34,146 nucleotides of DNA, taken from positions 1-34,146 of the IMG/VR virus record IMGVR_UViG_3300035681_001711; one strand, given 5' to 3'. The position numbers were made by a program, and so were the translations under genes. The notes below the pieces were generated by a model, which saw nothing but the letters and a program-made list of their open reading frames with translations, had not been told where the DNA came from and searched no databases. The DNA comes from a virus. This document shows, one piece after another, positions 25,259-33,433 of this stretch (its first letter is position 1; each line of letters begins with the position of its first letter).

Positions 25259-26046
25259 TTGTAGTCTATATATAAATGATTGTTTAGTAAATATTTTGCT
25301 ATAACTTTAATTTCACTCTTGTTTTGGTATATTAACTGATACAAGTCTCTATTTTTTATTTTTGTTGGTTTTTTATATTTTACAGGTAAGGCTTTGGATA
25401 CTGTTTCCAAATTTTCTGGAAGATATGAACATATACCTATGTTGTAACCAGTGTAGACTTTATTTTTATTGGTTTGTTTTTTTATACTAACCCATCCATC
25501 AGCATCCCAATATCCTCTTATAAAATCTGGCCATAATAATTGATCCGACGGTAATTTTAAAGTACTATACCATGTTTTTCTTGGTATAATACCATATTTT
25601 GATATATTATTTGCTAAAATATCACTAGTAAATTGAAATGTACACCTATTATCGTAGTCTTTTACTATATTAGAGCCTATTAAAAATTTAGAAAATTTAA
25701 TCAAATGTTTTTTTGATTCTGATCCCAAGCATAATTGTAGCTTATTACTATCACTAATATTTCCATCGCCAAAAATAAAACCAAGCCAATAAGCTGATGC
25801 GGCATCTAATTTAGAGAAATCATTTAATAATTTTTTTTTACTATTTTTAGTAAATCTAGTTGATTTTGCTAAACAACCACAACTTTTAACATGGTTAATC
25901 TTTATCATAGATAGTTTCTTATAACAGACATTGCCGCATTTACATTTACACTTAGCAATTGTTTCTCCTTTACTATCCGAAACTAAAGTTATTATAGTAA
26001 GTAAATTATAACTCTTATTTTTATAGTCTTTTATTTTAGCTTTCAT
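25228..26046 (-). CDS. LAGLIDADG homing endonuclease between polymerase fragments
   Basis: This is a 272-aa protein. Its N-terminal domain (YNLLTIITLVSDSKGE, CKCKCGNVCYKK, VKSCGCLAK) is the Cys-rich DNA-binding module seen in several homing endonucleases. Two LAGLIDADG helices follow: AYWLGFIFGDGNIS and FIRGYWDADGWVS, each ending in the catalytic acidic residue, so the enzyme looks intact and monomeric. The open frame begins at 26079, but the ATG at 26046 has a perfect GGAGG (26051-26055) and is chosen. It lies in a frame different from both polymerase fragments, so this is not an intein. It sits exactly where the polymerase is interrupted, between the GRGSAAG and PDIDID motifs, so it is either intron-encoded or a free-standing gene that split the polymerase. 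Confidence 0.9.
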   Translation of the reverse strand: MKAKIKDYKNKSYNLLTIITLVSDSKGETIAKCKCKCGNVCYKKLSMIKINHVKSCGCLAKSTRFTKNSKKKLLNDFSKLDAASAYWLGFIFGDGNISDSNKLQLCLGSESKKHLIKFSKFLIGSNIVKDYDNRCTFQFTSDILANNISKYGIIPRKTWYSTLKLPSDQLLWPDFIRGYWDADGWVSIKKQTNKNKVYTGYNIGICSYLPENLETVSKALPVKYKKPTKIKNRDLYQLIYQNKSEIKVIAKYLLNNHLYIDYKWKKILHLLD

Positions 26047-26050
26047 ATTG

Positions 26051-26108
26051 CCTCCGGAATTATACTGTTTATACACCATTTTTAAATGTTTGTATAGAAA
26101 ATTCCGGA
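26051..26108 (-). promoter_or_regulatory. Nested hairpin covering the endonuclease ribosome site
   Basis: On the minus-strand RNA three nested helices form. A perfect 9-bp outer stem pairs 26100-26108 (AATTCCGGA on the plus strand) with 26053-26061, a 6-bp stem pairs 26091-26096 with 26070-26075, and a 5-bp stem pairs 26084-26088 with 26077-26081. Three bases of the GGAGG ribosome site are inside the outer stem, and the stop codon of the PHP fragment (26069-26071) lies in the internal loop and inner stem. The structure would hide the ribosome site of the endonuclease unless opened, for example by ribosomes finishing the upstream gene. Confidence 0.7.
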
Positions 26109-27367
26109 AAAGATATGTGTTCTTTTACATTCCTGCCATCGGAATAAAATCTTTCGAATAGTAATTCGTGTTTAATAGGGTCTATATCTGTAATACCTAT
26201 TAAATAAGAAACCAAGCATCCGGCTGCGCTTCCTCGTCCTGGTCCTGCTAACCAATTATTATTTTTAACATATCTTAGTATGTCTTGAACAATTAGAAAA
26301 TAACTACTAAGCCCAGCATTTTGCAAAACCTGTAGTTCATATTTTATTCTATCAACATAAATATCGTGTTGTGATTTGTCAATATTCGGTATAATTCTAT
26401 TTTTCCAACCTTTTCTACATAATTCTCTTAAATATTCATCCGGAGAGAATCCTTCGGGACATTCGAATTTAGGCAATTTAGGTGGTGATAGTATATCAAA
26501 ATTTTCTATTAGACTATCCACAAATAAAGTGTTTTCTATCTCTTCATCGCTATGAAGAGTTTTCATTTCTTCCGGAGACAGAATATAGTATTTGTCACTT
26601 TTAAAGAAACACTCCATAGGTACGGATTGATTATGAAGCATTTTGGTATTTATATCTGATAATGTTGTTTTAAGATTATTACAGAGTAATATCCTTTGAT
26701 CTATAGCATCGTCTTGTTCGCAATAATGAGCATCCGGTGTGCATACCGCTTTTGTTTTACTTAATTGAGAGATTCTTCTTATTGTATCTGTTAAATATGT
26801 TTGTTGTTTTAGATATGCTTGATCAAATAGTTGTGTCTCTAGAAAAAAATTATCAGTGCCAAATATAGTTTTCATATAGTCCACAAAAGATAATCCATTA
26901 TCTATAGCTTTGGATTCGTCGCATAATATCTTATCTGCTAATGTTGATCCCAAATGTCCACAAATACCTATAATGTTACCATCCAGTATTTCTGCTAATT
27001 TAGCCAGGCTTAAACGCGGCTTATGATAAAAGTAATCGGGTCTGTTAGATTCGGAAACAATCTTTATTAAGGTTTTCCATCCTTGCAAATTCTTCGCCAA
27101 TACCAAAAAATGTGATAATGAAGCATTTTCTTTTGTTTGTATACTCGGATCATCTTCGCATATATATAATTCACAACCAAGAATTGGTTTTATATTTTTA
27201 TTTCGCATTTTCTGATAGAACTGTACAGAGCCGGCGATGTTACCATGATCGGTTAAGGCACAAGAATTAATGCCTAATTTAGAACATCTATTAGCTATTT
27301 GTTCTGGACGATTAAGACCATCCAAAAGACTAAAATGCGAATGACAATGAAGAACAGAATAGGTCAT
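26069..27367 (-). CDS. DNA polymerase III alpha, PHP and N-palm fragment
   Basis: This is a 432-aa N-terminal third of a C-family polymerase. The PHP domain looks metal-competent: HCHSHFSLLDG, ALTDHGN, GCELYICED, SHFLVLAKN and CTPDAHY keep the His/Asp/Glu ligands. The palm begins with LAGPGRGSAAGCLVSYLIG (from residue 374) and ITDIDP. After LLFERFYSDGRN (413) the protein ends with a short tail, ISFPEFSIQTFKNGV. Normally PDIDID, with the catalytic Asp pair, should follow; here ISFPE looks like a broken copy of that motif, and the true motif is in the ORF at 24374-25258. The ATG overlaps the stop of the Cas4-like gene (ATGA) and has AGGA five bases upstream. A separate DEDDh exonuclease nearby makes the PHP role uncertain. 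Confidence 0.92.
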   Translation of the reverse strand: MTYSVLHCHSHFSLLDGLNRPEQIANRCSKLGINSCALTDHGNIAGSVQFYQKMRNKNIKPILGCELYICEDDPSIQTKENASLSHFLVLAKNLQGWKTLIKIVSESNRPDYFYHKPRLSLAKLAEILDGNIIGICGHLGSTLADKILCDESKAIDNGLSFVDYMKTIFGTDNFFLETQLFDQAYLKQQTYLTDTIRRISQLSKTKAVCTPDAHYCEQDDAIDQRILLCNNLKTTLSDINTKMLHNQSVPMECFFKSDKYYILSPEEMKTLHSDEEIENTLFVDSLIENFDILSPPKLPKFECPEGFSPDEYLRELCRKGWKNRIIPNIDKSQHDIYVDRIKYELQVLQNAGLSSYFLIVQDILRYVKNNNWLAGPGRGSAAGCLVSYLIGITDIDPIKHELLFERFYSDGRNVKEHISFPEFSIQTFKNGV

Positions 27368-29352
27368 ACTGATCCTGGCGCTTTGTAAGATCCAAAAGAA
27401 TGATTCGGGTGTTTGTACATACTCATTGTAGCATCGATCCCATAAAGTTCAAGGTCGTGCTTGACTTGTTCGCACTTTGTCATGACAGATCCTTTTTGAC
27501 ATATTTGTCCATCTCTATATTCCTCCAAAGGTTGTATGCTAGTATTTTCAAAAGTGGTTTTACCGAAATGGCATAATTTATTACACATCCATGTTTTATT
27601 AAGCTTAGGACGTTTTGTTTTCTTAATAATATCAAATTTTTCTCTCAACATATTTTCTGTGTCTATGAGATCGCTATCATGAAATACCATAGAAAAAGGA
27701 CCACCATCATTAATAAAGTAGATAGAAAAAATTACATTTTCAATATGCGGATATAATTTTTTAATAGCATAGTGATAAATTTTAAGTTGTGGATCTTTTT
27801 CTAACTTTTCTTGGGTTTTTTCTTGACCGGTTGCCCAATCTAGTCTTCGTCCAGTATTATGTGTTGGAATATAATTTTCTGTACACAGATAAGTATTGTC
27901 TGGACTGTCTACGGAAATGCATTGAGTTTTTTGTATAATCGATTCTTCTATTTTAGAAACTCGTCTAACCCTAGATCTTCCAGATCCCCAATTTACATCC
28001 ACAAGTTCTTTTTTCCTGTTCAATAGAAAAGGATTAATGTCAATTGGACGAAACGAAATAGGATATATGATTACGTTTTTTTTGTAATTTGTATCTCTTT
28101 TAATACACGCTTGATTCGGTCTTTGCCCAAGGGTTAAAAGTAGGTCTTTAACATCGTCGGATAGTTTTTTATTACAAGAAGTAAACACAGTTTGTTTTCT
28201 AATTGGATTTACATTTCCGTCTGTATCCATCAAACCCCTTAGTAAGTCTAGCCTTTGTTGAAAAGATGCTCTCAAATAAATTTTTGGTATATGTTTATTA
28301 TTCAATAGATTTAAAGATTTTAGTATTTTTGTCACATTTAGGATCGATACTGTCTTATTTTTTGATCTTTTATCATTTTGAATTTTTCCTAGCTCATAAC
28401 CTCTTGCTTGTATTTCTTCAAAAATTTCAGTATCATTGCCACTAATCTCGCAACCTCTATTTCTTCCGTCTCCTAACCAGACTCCTAATAGATAAGGATC
28501 TATTGGTAGGGATTGTTCATTACATTTTAATGGTTTTGTCACATTAATAGTATCGCCAATAGCTAGATCCTGTATAGATACCGTTTCACCATTAGATAAT
28601 TTCCATAAATGCTCATCGTCACAAATTACCGATGTTTTGTCATCAAAAGTTACTCTGAAACATTTTTTTGTTTTGACTTTTGATTTTCCAACAACGCGAC
28701 ATATATTACCGTATTGATCAAAGACATTACATCCCACATTTATATCTGCAATTGTTGTCCATCCGTCAAGAGTAGGTAATTTTGTATCTAATGGCAATCC
28801 TTTCCAATCTATGACCTCAATAGTATTATCATTAGCCAAAGTTATAAGATCTATAGTGCCTTTTAAGCCCAAATATCCATCTAGTTTTTGATTATTAATA
28901 TTATACTCGTATTTAGCCCATGGTTTTTCTATTACCAAATCAAAGTGTTGTTCTGGTCTAAGAATGGTGCGATTTCTAGGATCAAACATACCGCCATTAA
29001 ATTCTATAGCCTTGTAAACCCAATTATAGCAGTCCTTATAATCTTTTAGAGTCCAAGTATGATGACTATTAGCGGTACTATAATGCTTGTATACTTTTTC
29101 TATTATGGTATTAAGACTATAGTCATTTATATCTATAAGACCTAAGAATTCGTCGTCATTTATATGAGATAATTTATCTTGCTGACCTTGTTTGATCATG
29201 GCAAGAATTTCTAAAACTTTATGGACTATTGTTCCTTTATCTGCCTTTTGTCCACTTGGACCCCTCCATCCTAGTACATATTCAAAAAAATATTGTTGTT
29301 CGCACATAGAATGGGCATTATAAGACGAACTACGGAAATAAGTTATAATCAT
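27364..29352 (-). CDS. Cas4/RecB-like PD-(D/E)XK nuclease precursor with intein
   Basis: This is a 662-aa precursor. Removing the intein (185-499) leaves 347 aa. N-terminal part: YFRSSSYNAHSMCEQQYFF with C17, GTIVHKVLE (H44, motif I), GTIDLI (D168, motif II) and EVIDWK (D182, K184, motif III). After the intein: TGRR, then PQLKIYHYAI (Q-x-x-x-Y motif). Four Cys near the C-terminus (C590, C594, C618, C627) together with C17 suggest the iron-sulfur cluster of Cas4/AddB-type exonucleases. The likely role is end resection for recombination or replication, next to the polymerase. AGGA lies five bases before the ATG. Until splicing, the active-site Lys is separated from TGRR and the enzyme should be inactive. 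Confidence 0.9.
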   Translation of the reverse strand: MIITYFRSSSYNAHSMCEQQYFFEYVLGWRGPSGQKADKGTIVHKVLEILAMIKQGQQDKLSHINDDEFLGLIDINDYSLNTIIEKVYKHYSTANSHHTWTLKDYKDCYNWVYKAIEFNGGMFDPRNRTILRPEQHFDLVIEKPWAKYEYNINNQKLDGYLGLKGTIDLITLANDNTIEVIDWKGLPLDTKLPTLDGWTTIADINVGCNVFDQYGNICRVVGKSKVKTKKCFRVTFDDKTSVICDDEHLWKLSNGETVSIQDLAIGDTINVTKPLKCNEQSLPIDPYLLGVWLGDGRNRGCEISGNDTEIFEEIQARGYELGKIQNDKRSKNKTVSILNVTKILKSLNLLNNKHIPKIYLRASFQQRLDLLRGLMDTDGNVNPIRKQTVFTSCNKKLSDDVKDLLLTLGQRPNQACIKRDTNYKKNVIIYPISFRPIDINPFLLNRKKELVDVNWGSGRSRVRRVSKIEESIIQKTQCISVDSPDNTYLCTENYIPTHNTGRRLDWATGQEKTQEKLEKDPQLKIYHYAIKKLYPHIENVIFSIYFINDGGPFSMVFHDSDLIDTENMLREKFDIIKKTKRPKLNKTWMCNKLCHFGKTTFENTSIQPLEEYRDGQICQKGSVMTKCEQVKHDLELYGIDATMSMYKHPNHSFGSYKAPGSV
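27856..28800 (-). mobile_element. Class 3 intein (Gly1) with LAGLIDADG endonuclease
   Basis: This is a 315-aa in-frame insertion from G185 to N499, followed by T500. Block A is GLPLDTKLPTLDGWTT; block B has TSVICDDEHLW (W250); the endonuclease motifs are LLGVWLGDG (288-296) and LLRGLMDTDG (370-379). Block F has QCISVDSP (C478) and block G is YIPTHN (T497, H498, N499). Trp in block B, Cys in block F and Thr in block G form the WCT set that defines class 3 inteins, the type found in the mycobacteriophage Bethlehem DnaB intein. These use the block F Cys as first nucleophile and so do not need Cys or Ser at position 1. The element looks active for both splicing and homing. Confidence 0.93.
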
Positions 29353-29361
29353 GATATCCTA

Positions 29362-29955
29362 TTATTGGGGTAGTACATTAAAATGTAACATAAGTTTTTT
29401 AAGTTTATCGTATTGCTCTCTAACTGTCATATGTTCATTATTAATGATAGCATTAAAATTATTCCAATCATATCTACAAGCATCTAATATTGATTCGCTA
29501 ATATGTTCTGATTTGTGTGGATTTCTATTTAGTCGAAATACTATTCCTCCATTATTTTTTATAGCTTCTATTTCATTAGGAAATCTACAATCAGAAACTA
29601 TAACAACTTGAAGTTTACTCTTTTTAATTTTATTGATAAGAGCATTTACCCAAACATTATTATTTAATTTTCTAAATAAGTCGGTGCCTATTAATTGCAT
29701 TAAATCTCTAGCTGTTAGTTGCTTATCTTCCCAATAGGCATCAATTAGTTCATTCTTGTTATGATCTTCACCATAACATTGAACATATGATAATCCAAAC
29801 ATATTCATGCATATGTCTTCTTTTAATGGGTCTGCAAAGTTATATATTTCAACATCAGAATATCCATTGGATAATAATAATCCTTTTAAAAATTCTGAAC
29901 AAATAGTTTTGCCAGACTGCTTACGGCCAGAAAATGCTATTATTTTAGTATTCAT
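29362..29955 (-). CDS. Deoxynucleoside monophosphate kinase
   Basis: This is a 197-aa P-loop kinase. IIAFSGRKQSGKT (5-17) is the Walker A motif. LTARDLMQLIGTDLFRKL followed by VW, and VVIVSDCRFPNEIEAI, are the substrate-binding and DR-type segments found in T4 gene 1-like dNMP kinases. It phosphorylates dNMPs, including modified ones in some phages, to feed dNTP synthesis in the host cytoplasm. The ATG overlaps the primase stop (TAATG). It lies inside the replication operon, upstream of the Cas4-like gene with a nine-base gap. Confidence 0.92.
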   Translation of the reverse strand: MNTKIIAFSGRKQSGKTICSEFLKGLLLSNGYSDVEIYNFADPLKEDICMNMFGLSYVQCYGEDHNKNELIDAYWEDKQLTARDLMQLIGTDLFRKLNNNVWVNALINKIKKSKLQVVIVSDCRFPNEIEAIKNNGGIVFRLNRNPHKSEHISESILDACRYDWNNFNAIINNEHMTVREQYDKLKKLMLHFNVLPQ

Positions 29956-31124
29956 TAGTATTTATCTTTTAATTGTGGTAAAATAATCTCTTTTACTTCA
30001 GCTACTGACATATCAGCAACATCACTGTGGTCAATATCAATATAGAAAACATTATATGTTTTATGACATTTATCATAGATTTTTTGAGCAGCTCTTTTGC
30101 CAGCGTCGTCATTGTCCATAAGTATATATATACTCATTGCTCCAGAAATATCCAATAACAATTTTTGTTTTTCTTGTAATACAGAGCCGAATAGGGCTAC
30201 GCTATTATGAATTCCGGCCTCTTCTAATCTCCAAACATTTCCTGGACTTTCGACCAGCACAACATTTTTATTTTGTTGTATATAGTCTTTTGCATACCAT
30301 AGATTATATAGATATTCTTGTGTTTTAAATCCCTTATTATGTTTCCACTTAGAATATTGCCATAAATAATCTGAATTTGGACAATCTTTTGTTAAATTAT
30401 GATAACTTTTACATTTAGAGCATTGAGTAAAAATACTTCTACCAGAACAACCTACCATATGTTCATGAGTGTCGTCGTATACTGGCACAACAGCCCTATC
30501 GCCCATTTCTTTTTCGGAACTTAAACATTCACCAACATCATATTTGATAAGTATCTCAGAAGAAAATCCTCTACTAATAAAATAATCTGATGGAATTTTT
30601 AAATTCTTTACTATTTTATCTCTTGTGATTTTAGGAGTATCGTCAACAGATCTAATATCTGTTTGTATATTATTAACAATATTTACAAAATTATTTTTTT
30701 CTACTTCTTTTTTACTAACTTTTATTTGACTAGGATTCTTTTTAGTAAAATTAATAGCATATTCTACAGCATCATTAAAAGAAACGGTTGGATCGCCCGG
30801 TCCTGTCCAACCATTTTGTTTAGACAAACAACCTCTTATAAATCCTATAATAGATCCTTTGAATGTTTCTTCGCATTGATGCGTTCTGCATTTCCAGTTG
30901 CCTCTATATGAGTCTCCTTTGTAATATAAATTACAAGCAGAATTATTATCTCCGCCATGAATTGGACATCTCATGGCTATCATGCGATCAAAAGTTTTGT
31001 ATTCTCCAACATTTAAATTATCTAGTAAATTATCTATATCTTCACATAAATAATCAGATAGTACTTTAAGTTGTTGTTGATTATACGAACGGGATTTCTT
31101 GATCGTCATTGTTGTTCTCATCAT
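29955..31124 (-). CDS. DnaG-type primase
   Basis: This is a primase of up to 389 aa. The N-terminal zinc site is CPIHGG (C53, H56) with C79 and C84. DYFISRGFSSEILIKYDVG (180-198) is the conserved segment before the catalytic domain. A TOPRIM domain follows with VVLVESPGNVWRLEEAG (E292) and YILMDNDDAG (D337, D339). A second Cys cluster (C235, C238, C248) inside the catalytic region is unusual for a minimal DnaG. It starts inside the helicase gene: 31124 is the longest start, and ATG codons at 31121 and 31109 are alternatives that the weak upstream sequences do not separate. It makes RNA primers for the split polymerase. Confidence 0.92.
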   Translation of the reverse strand: MMRTTMTIKKSRSYNQQQLKVLSDYLCEDIDNLLDNLNVGEYKTFDRMIAMRCPIHGGDNNSACNLYYKGDSYRGNWKCRTHQCEETFKGSIIGFIRGCLSKQNGWTGPGDPTVSFNDAVEYAINFTKKNPSQIKVSKKEVEKNNFVNIVNNIQTDIRSVDDTPKITRDKIVKNLKIPSDYFISRGFSSEILIKYDVGECLSSEKEMGDRAVVPVYDDTHEHMVGCSGRSIFTQCSKCKSYHNLTKDCPNSDYLWQYSKWKHNKGFKTQEYLYNLWYAKDYIQQNKNVVLVESPGNVWRLEEAGIHNSVALFGSVLQEKQKLLLDISGAMSIYILMDNDDAGKRAAQKIYDKCHKTYNVFYIDIDHSDVADMSVAEVKEIILPQLKDKY

Positions 31125-32547
31125 TAACGATAAATCCTTTGTCTGTGTTAGTATTATTATTTACTAATTCCAATCTTGTCTTACCTTCTTCAATTTTTGC
31201 ACACCAGCCCTTCATGTGACAATTAATATAGTCATTGTCGTCTAGGCCTCCACCATGTCTACTAATAATAGGAACAAGTTTTCTATTACCGTTAGTCGGT
31301 CCGTCTTCGGCAATCTCTTCGTCGCTTTTTCTTTTGAAAATAGTAAAATTGCTACATAACCATATTATACGATCAGAGCCGCTGGCGGTATCTGTGGTTT
31401 CTTTTGTTATACCATCCCTATTTAATTGTATAAAACCAAGAATAGGAACTTTATATCTGACAGCAAAATTATGTAAGCTTGTCATCATAAAACCTAAAAC
31501 CTGATACTCTTTCATATCCTGAGATATTCCTGCACTATCCATTAGTTTTAGATAATCATAAACAATAACGCAGTCTTTGGCTGTTCCATCTGGGTGTAGC
31601 CCAACCTCCTTAACAAGCCATCTTCTCATGATAGCCAATTGTTCTTCAAATGGTTTACCAGCGATTGACTTGTAATACAGTCTAACATCTTTAAGTTCTT
31701 TTTGAGCCGTTTGTAATCTATTATTTTTATCCGGAGACTCAAATGCTTTACCGGTTTCTATACTTGAAATCTCTATTTCTGTCATCATGGCCAAAACTCT
31801 ATTAAGATGATCGTCTGTGCTCATCTCGGTGTCCATATTTAATACTGGCACTTTGACATTTTTTGCTATGTGTAAACCAATATTATCTGCTAGCAGAGTC
31901 TTACCAGTTTTTGGTCTTGCTGCTATAATACTTACTGATCCTTTTCTAAGACCACCACCTATAGCATTGTCATAAACATGAAATCCTGTAGATATGCCAA
32001 CTTGATCAATGGGATTTTCTTTGATATTATTGATATAATCATCAACGATATTTGCTATACAAACAGGATTATTGTCGGTATCATTTAGCAGTGTCGAGAA
32101 ATTGAAGATACTATCTTCTGCTAATCCTATAATCGACGATATTGGTTCGGCACCGGTTATATCTAATAATTTTTCTTTTGCTTCTTCTAGTTGATCTCTA
32201 AGCAATCTAGCTATTTGTAGTTTTCTAATTTTAGCTGCAAATTTTCTAACATTTTCTAGATTAACCGGAAAATCTATAATAGCTTTTAAATGTTGAGTCT
32301 CATTTTTTTGAGATAAAATATGACCAAAATTTAATGATTGAGCAACAGATAGGATTGATGCTATATCTATGGAAGGACTATGATCTTTTTCACATATCTC
32401 TTTTATTACTTGATATATCATTATATTACTATCAACAGTAAATGTTGATGGCTGTATAATATCCGCAATATCTAAGTATGCATTTTCACCGTATTTGCAT
32501 ATTCCAGACAATACCGCTCTTTCTGCGGCAGGATCACAAAGTATCAT
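31081..32547 (-). CDS. DnaB-type replicative helicase
   Basis: This is a 488-aa protein. The N-terminal helical domain (DPAAERAVLSGICKYG, 5-20) is that of DnaB and is shorter than in E. coli. The RecA-like ATPase has Walker A ARPKTGKT (210-217), a catalytic-Glu segment NMDTEMS (E241), Walker B CVIVYD (326-331) and GFIQLNRDG (371-379) as sensor/DNA loop. A 40-residue acidic, Asn-rich C-terminal tail follows the core. Unlike many phage DnaB genes, no intein is present. It unwinds the fork and probably binds the primase encoded just downstream, with which it overlaps by 44 bases. Confidence 0.95.
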   Translation of the reverse strand: MILCDPAAERAVLSGICKYGENAYLDIADIIQPSTFTVDSNIMIYQVIKEICEKDHSPSIDIASILSVAQSLNFGHILSQKNETQHLKAIIDFPVNLENVRKFAAKIRKLQIARLLRDQLEEAKEKLLDITGAEPISSIIGLAEDSIFNFSTLLNDTDNNPVCIANIVDDYINNIKENPIDQVGISTGFHVYDNAIGGGLRKGSVSIIAARPKTGKTLLADNIGLHIAKNVKVPVLNMDTEMSTDDHLNRVLAMMTEIEISSIETGKAFESPDKNNRLQTAQKELKDVRLYYKSIAGKPFEEQLAIMRRWLVKEVGLHPDGTAKDCVIVYDYLKLMDSAGISQDMKEYQVLGFMMTSLHNFAVRYKVPILGFIQLNRDGITKETTDTASGSDRIIWLCSNFTIFKRKSDEEIAEDGPTNGNRKLVPIISRHGGGLDDNDYINCHMKGWCAKIEEGKTRLELVNNNTNTDKGFIVNDENNNDDQEIPFV

Positions 32548-32550
32548 TTT

Positions 32551-32952
32551 TCATCCAGCGTTTGTTGAACAGTTATTACATTTATAGCGAGAAGGACTAT
32601 CATGCACAAGGGCCGGATTTATATTTTCTGTTTTTCCACACACCCTGCATTTCACAGATACCGGCTCGTATTCTCTTGTTCGTGCAACTGGTGGATGTTT
32701 TGCTAATTTTTCATCTATTAGCTTATCATCTTTGTGCATATGAAACTCACTCATTTTTTCAAATTTATTACCAGACTGTGCCGGAAGTCTTTTGTTCTTA
32801 GTACGGATACTATTTGTTAGTTGAGTATCTTCGCTCTCAACAGAGGAAATCTCTTCTTTTGTTTCAGCTTTTTCGTCTGGTAACAAAGACTGAAGTACGG
32901 TAATTAAATTTTTTATTTGTTCTGGGTTGTTTAATAAATCTTTAAGATCCAT
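32551..32952 (-). CDS. Acidic protein with C-terminal zinc ribbon
   Basis: This 133-aa protein has a helical N-terminus (DLLNNPEQIKNLITVLQSLL), an acidic low-complexity linker (residues 28-60) and a four-Cys ribbon at the end (C102, C105, C125, C128: CRVCG and CNNC). The ribbon with RYKCNNC resembles small nucleic-acid-binding ribbons in phage replication loci, by memory. It overlaps the upstream gene by 11 bases and is followed after three bases by dnaB. It might be a loader, adaptor or transcription factor; no evidence picks one. Confidence 0.7.
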   Translation of the reverse strand: MDLKDLLNNPEQIKNLITVLQSLLPDEKAETKEEISSVESEDTQLTNSIRTKNKRLPAQSGNKFEKMSEFHMHKDDKLIDEKLAKHPPVARTREYEPVSVKCRVCGKTENINPALVHDSPSRYKCNNCSTNAG

Positions 32953-33433
32953 GTTTACTTTTACTCTTTTGGATGGAAATCATAACATCGGATAAATTTT
33001 TTATACTATTAGCAAGATATTGCAATCTATCACTACGTTGTTTTGCATATTTTTTTATACTATTCAATCCGTTAGCTTTTTCGTTATGTTTAATAGCCTG
33101 TATTGATTTTTCAATATAACCATATCCTTTATAGTTATTAATATCGTCTGCTATAACTTCTTTTATATTTTCGTCCGCCCAGTTATATCTTGCTATTTCT
33201 CTATTTAAACTACGTTGTACATAGAAAGAGAATTGGGATAATCTATATGATATTTGCGCACAATCTTCTGGACTTAATTTCTCTATTTCATCTCTGTTCA
33301 TTGATGTATATTTATTAATTTCTTCCGATGGTATAATACTAGCAGAGAATTCTGATAAACCTATAGAATTTTCGTATTCGTCTAAAATCTTATCCCAATA
33401 CTGTAATTCTTCTTTAGATGATTTGCTGTTCAT
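32942..33433 (-). CDS. Helical hypothetical protein between nuclease and dnaB
   Basis: This 163-aa protein is nearly all predicted helix, with many charged and Tyr residues (LSPEDCAQISYRLSQFSFYVQ, REIARYNWADENIKEVIADD). The C-terminus KKYAKQRSDRLQYLANSIKNLSDVMISIQKS looks like an amphipathic helix. No family was recognised. It overlaps the EDxHD nuclease gene by 20 bases and the zinc-ribbon gene by 11. Its size, helical content and place near recA would suit a recombination mediator of UvsY kind, but that is a guess from context. Confidence 0.65.
   Translation of the reverse strand: MNSKSSKEELQYWDKILDEYENSIGLSEFSASIIPSEEINKYTSMNRDEIEKLSPEDCAQISYRLSQFSFYVQRSLNREIARYNWADENIKEVIADDINNYKGYGYIEKSIQAIKHNEKANGLNSIKKYAKQRSDRLQYLANSIKNLSDVMISIQKSKSKHGS

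Noticed and set aside
26047-26079. Earlier start (26079) for the LAGLIDADG ORF
   Set aside because: It lies inside the hairpin and the end of the PHP ORF and has no ribosome site. The ATG at 26046 has GGAGG at proper spacing.
24990-26110. Definite group I intron around the endonuclease gene
   Set aside because: I could not find the conserved core (P3-P7, R/S elements) by eye. The 3' flank looks coding, and no splice pair gives both a U-ending 5' exon and a G-ending intron with perfect family spacing. Kept as an open alternative only.
24374-27367. Intein or split intein in the polymerase
   Set aside because: The endonuclease is in a different frame from both polymerase pieces, and neither fragment has block A, B, F or G splicing motifs at the break.
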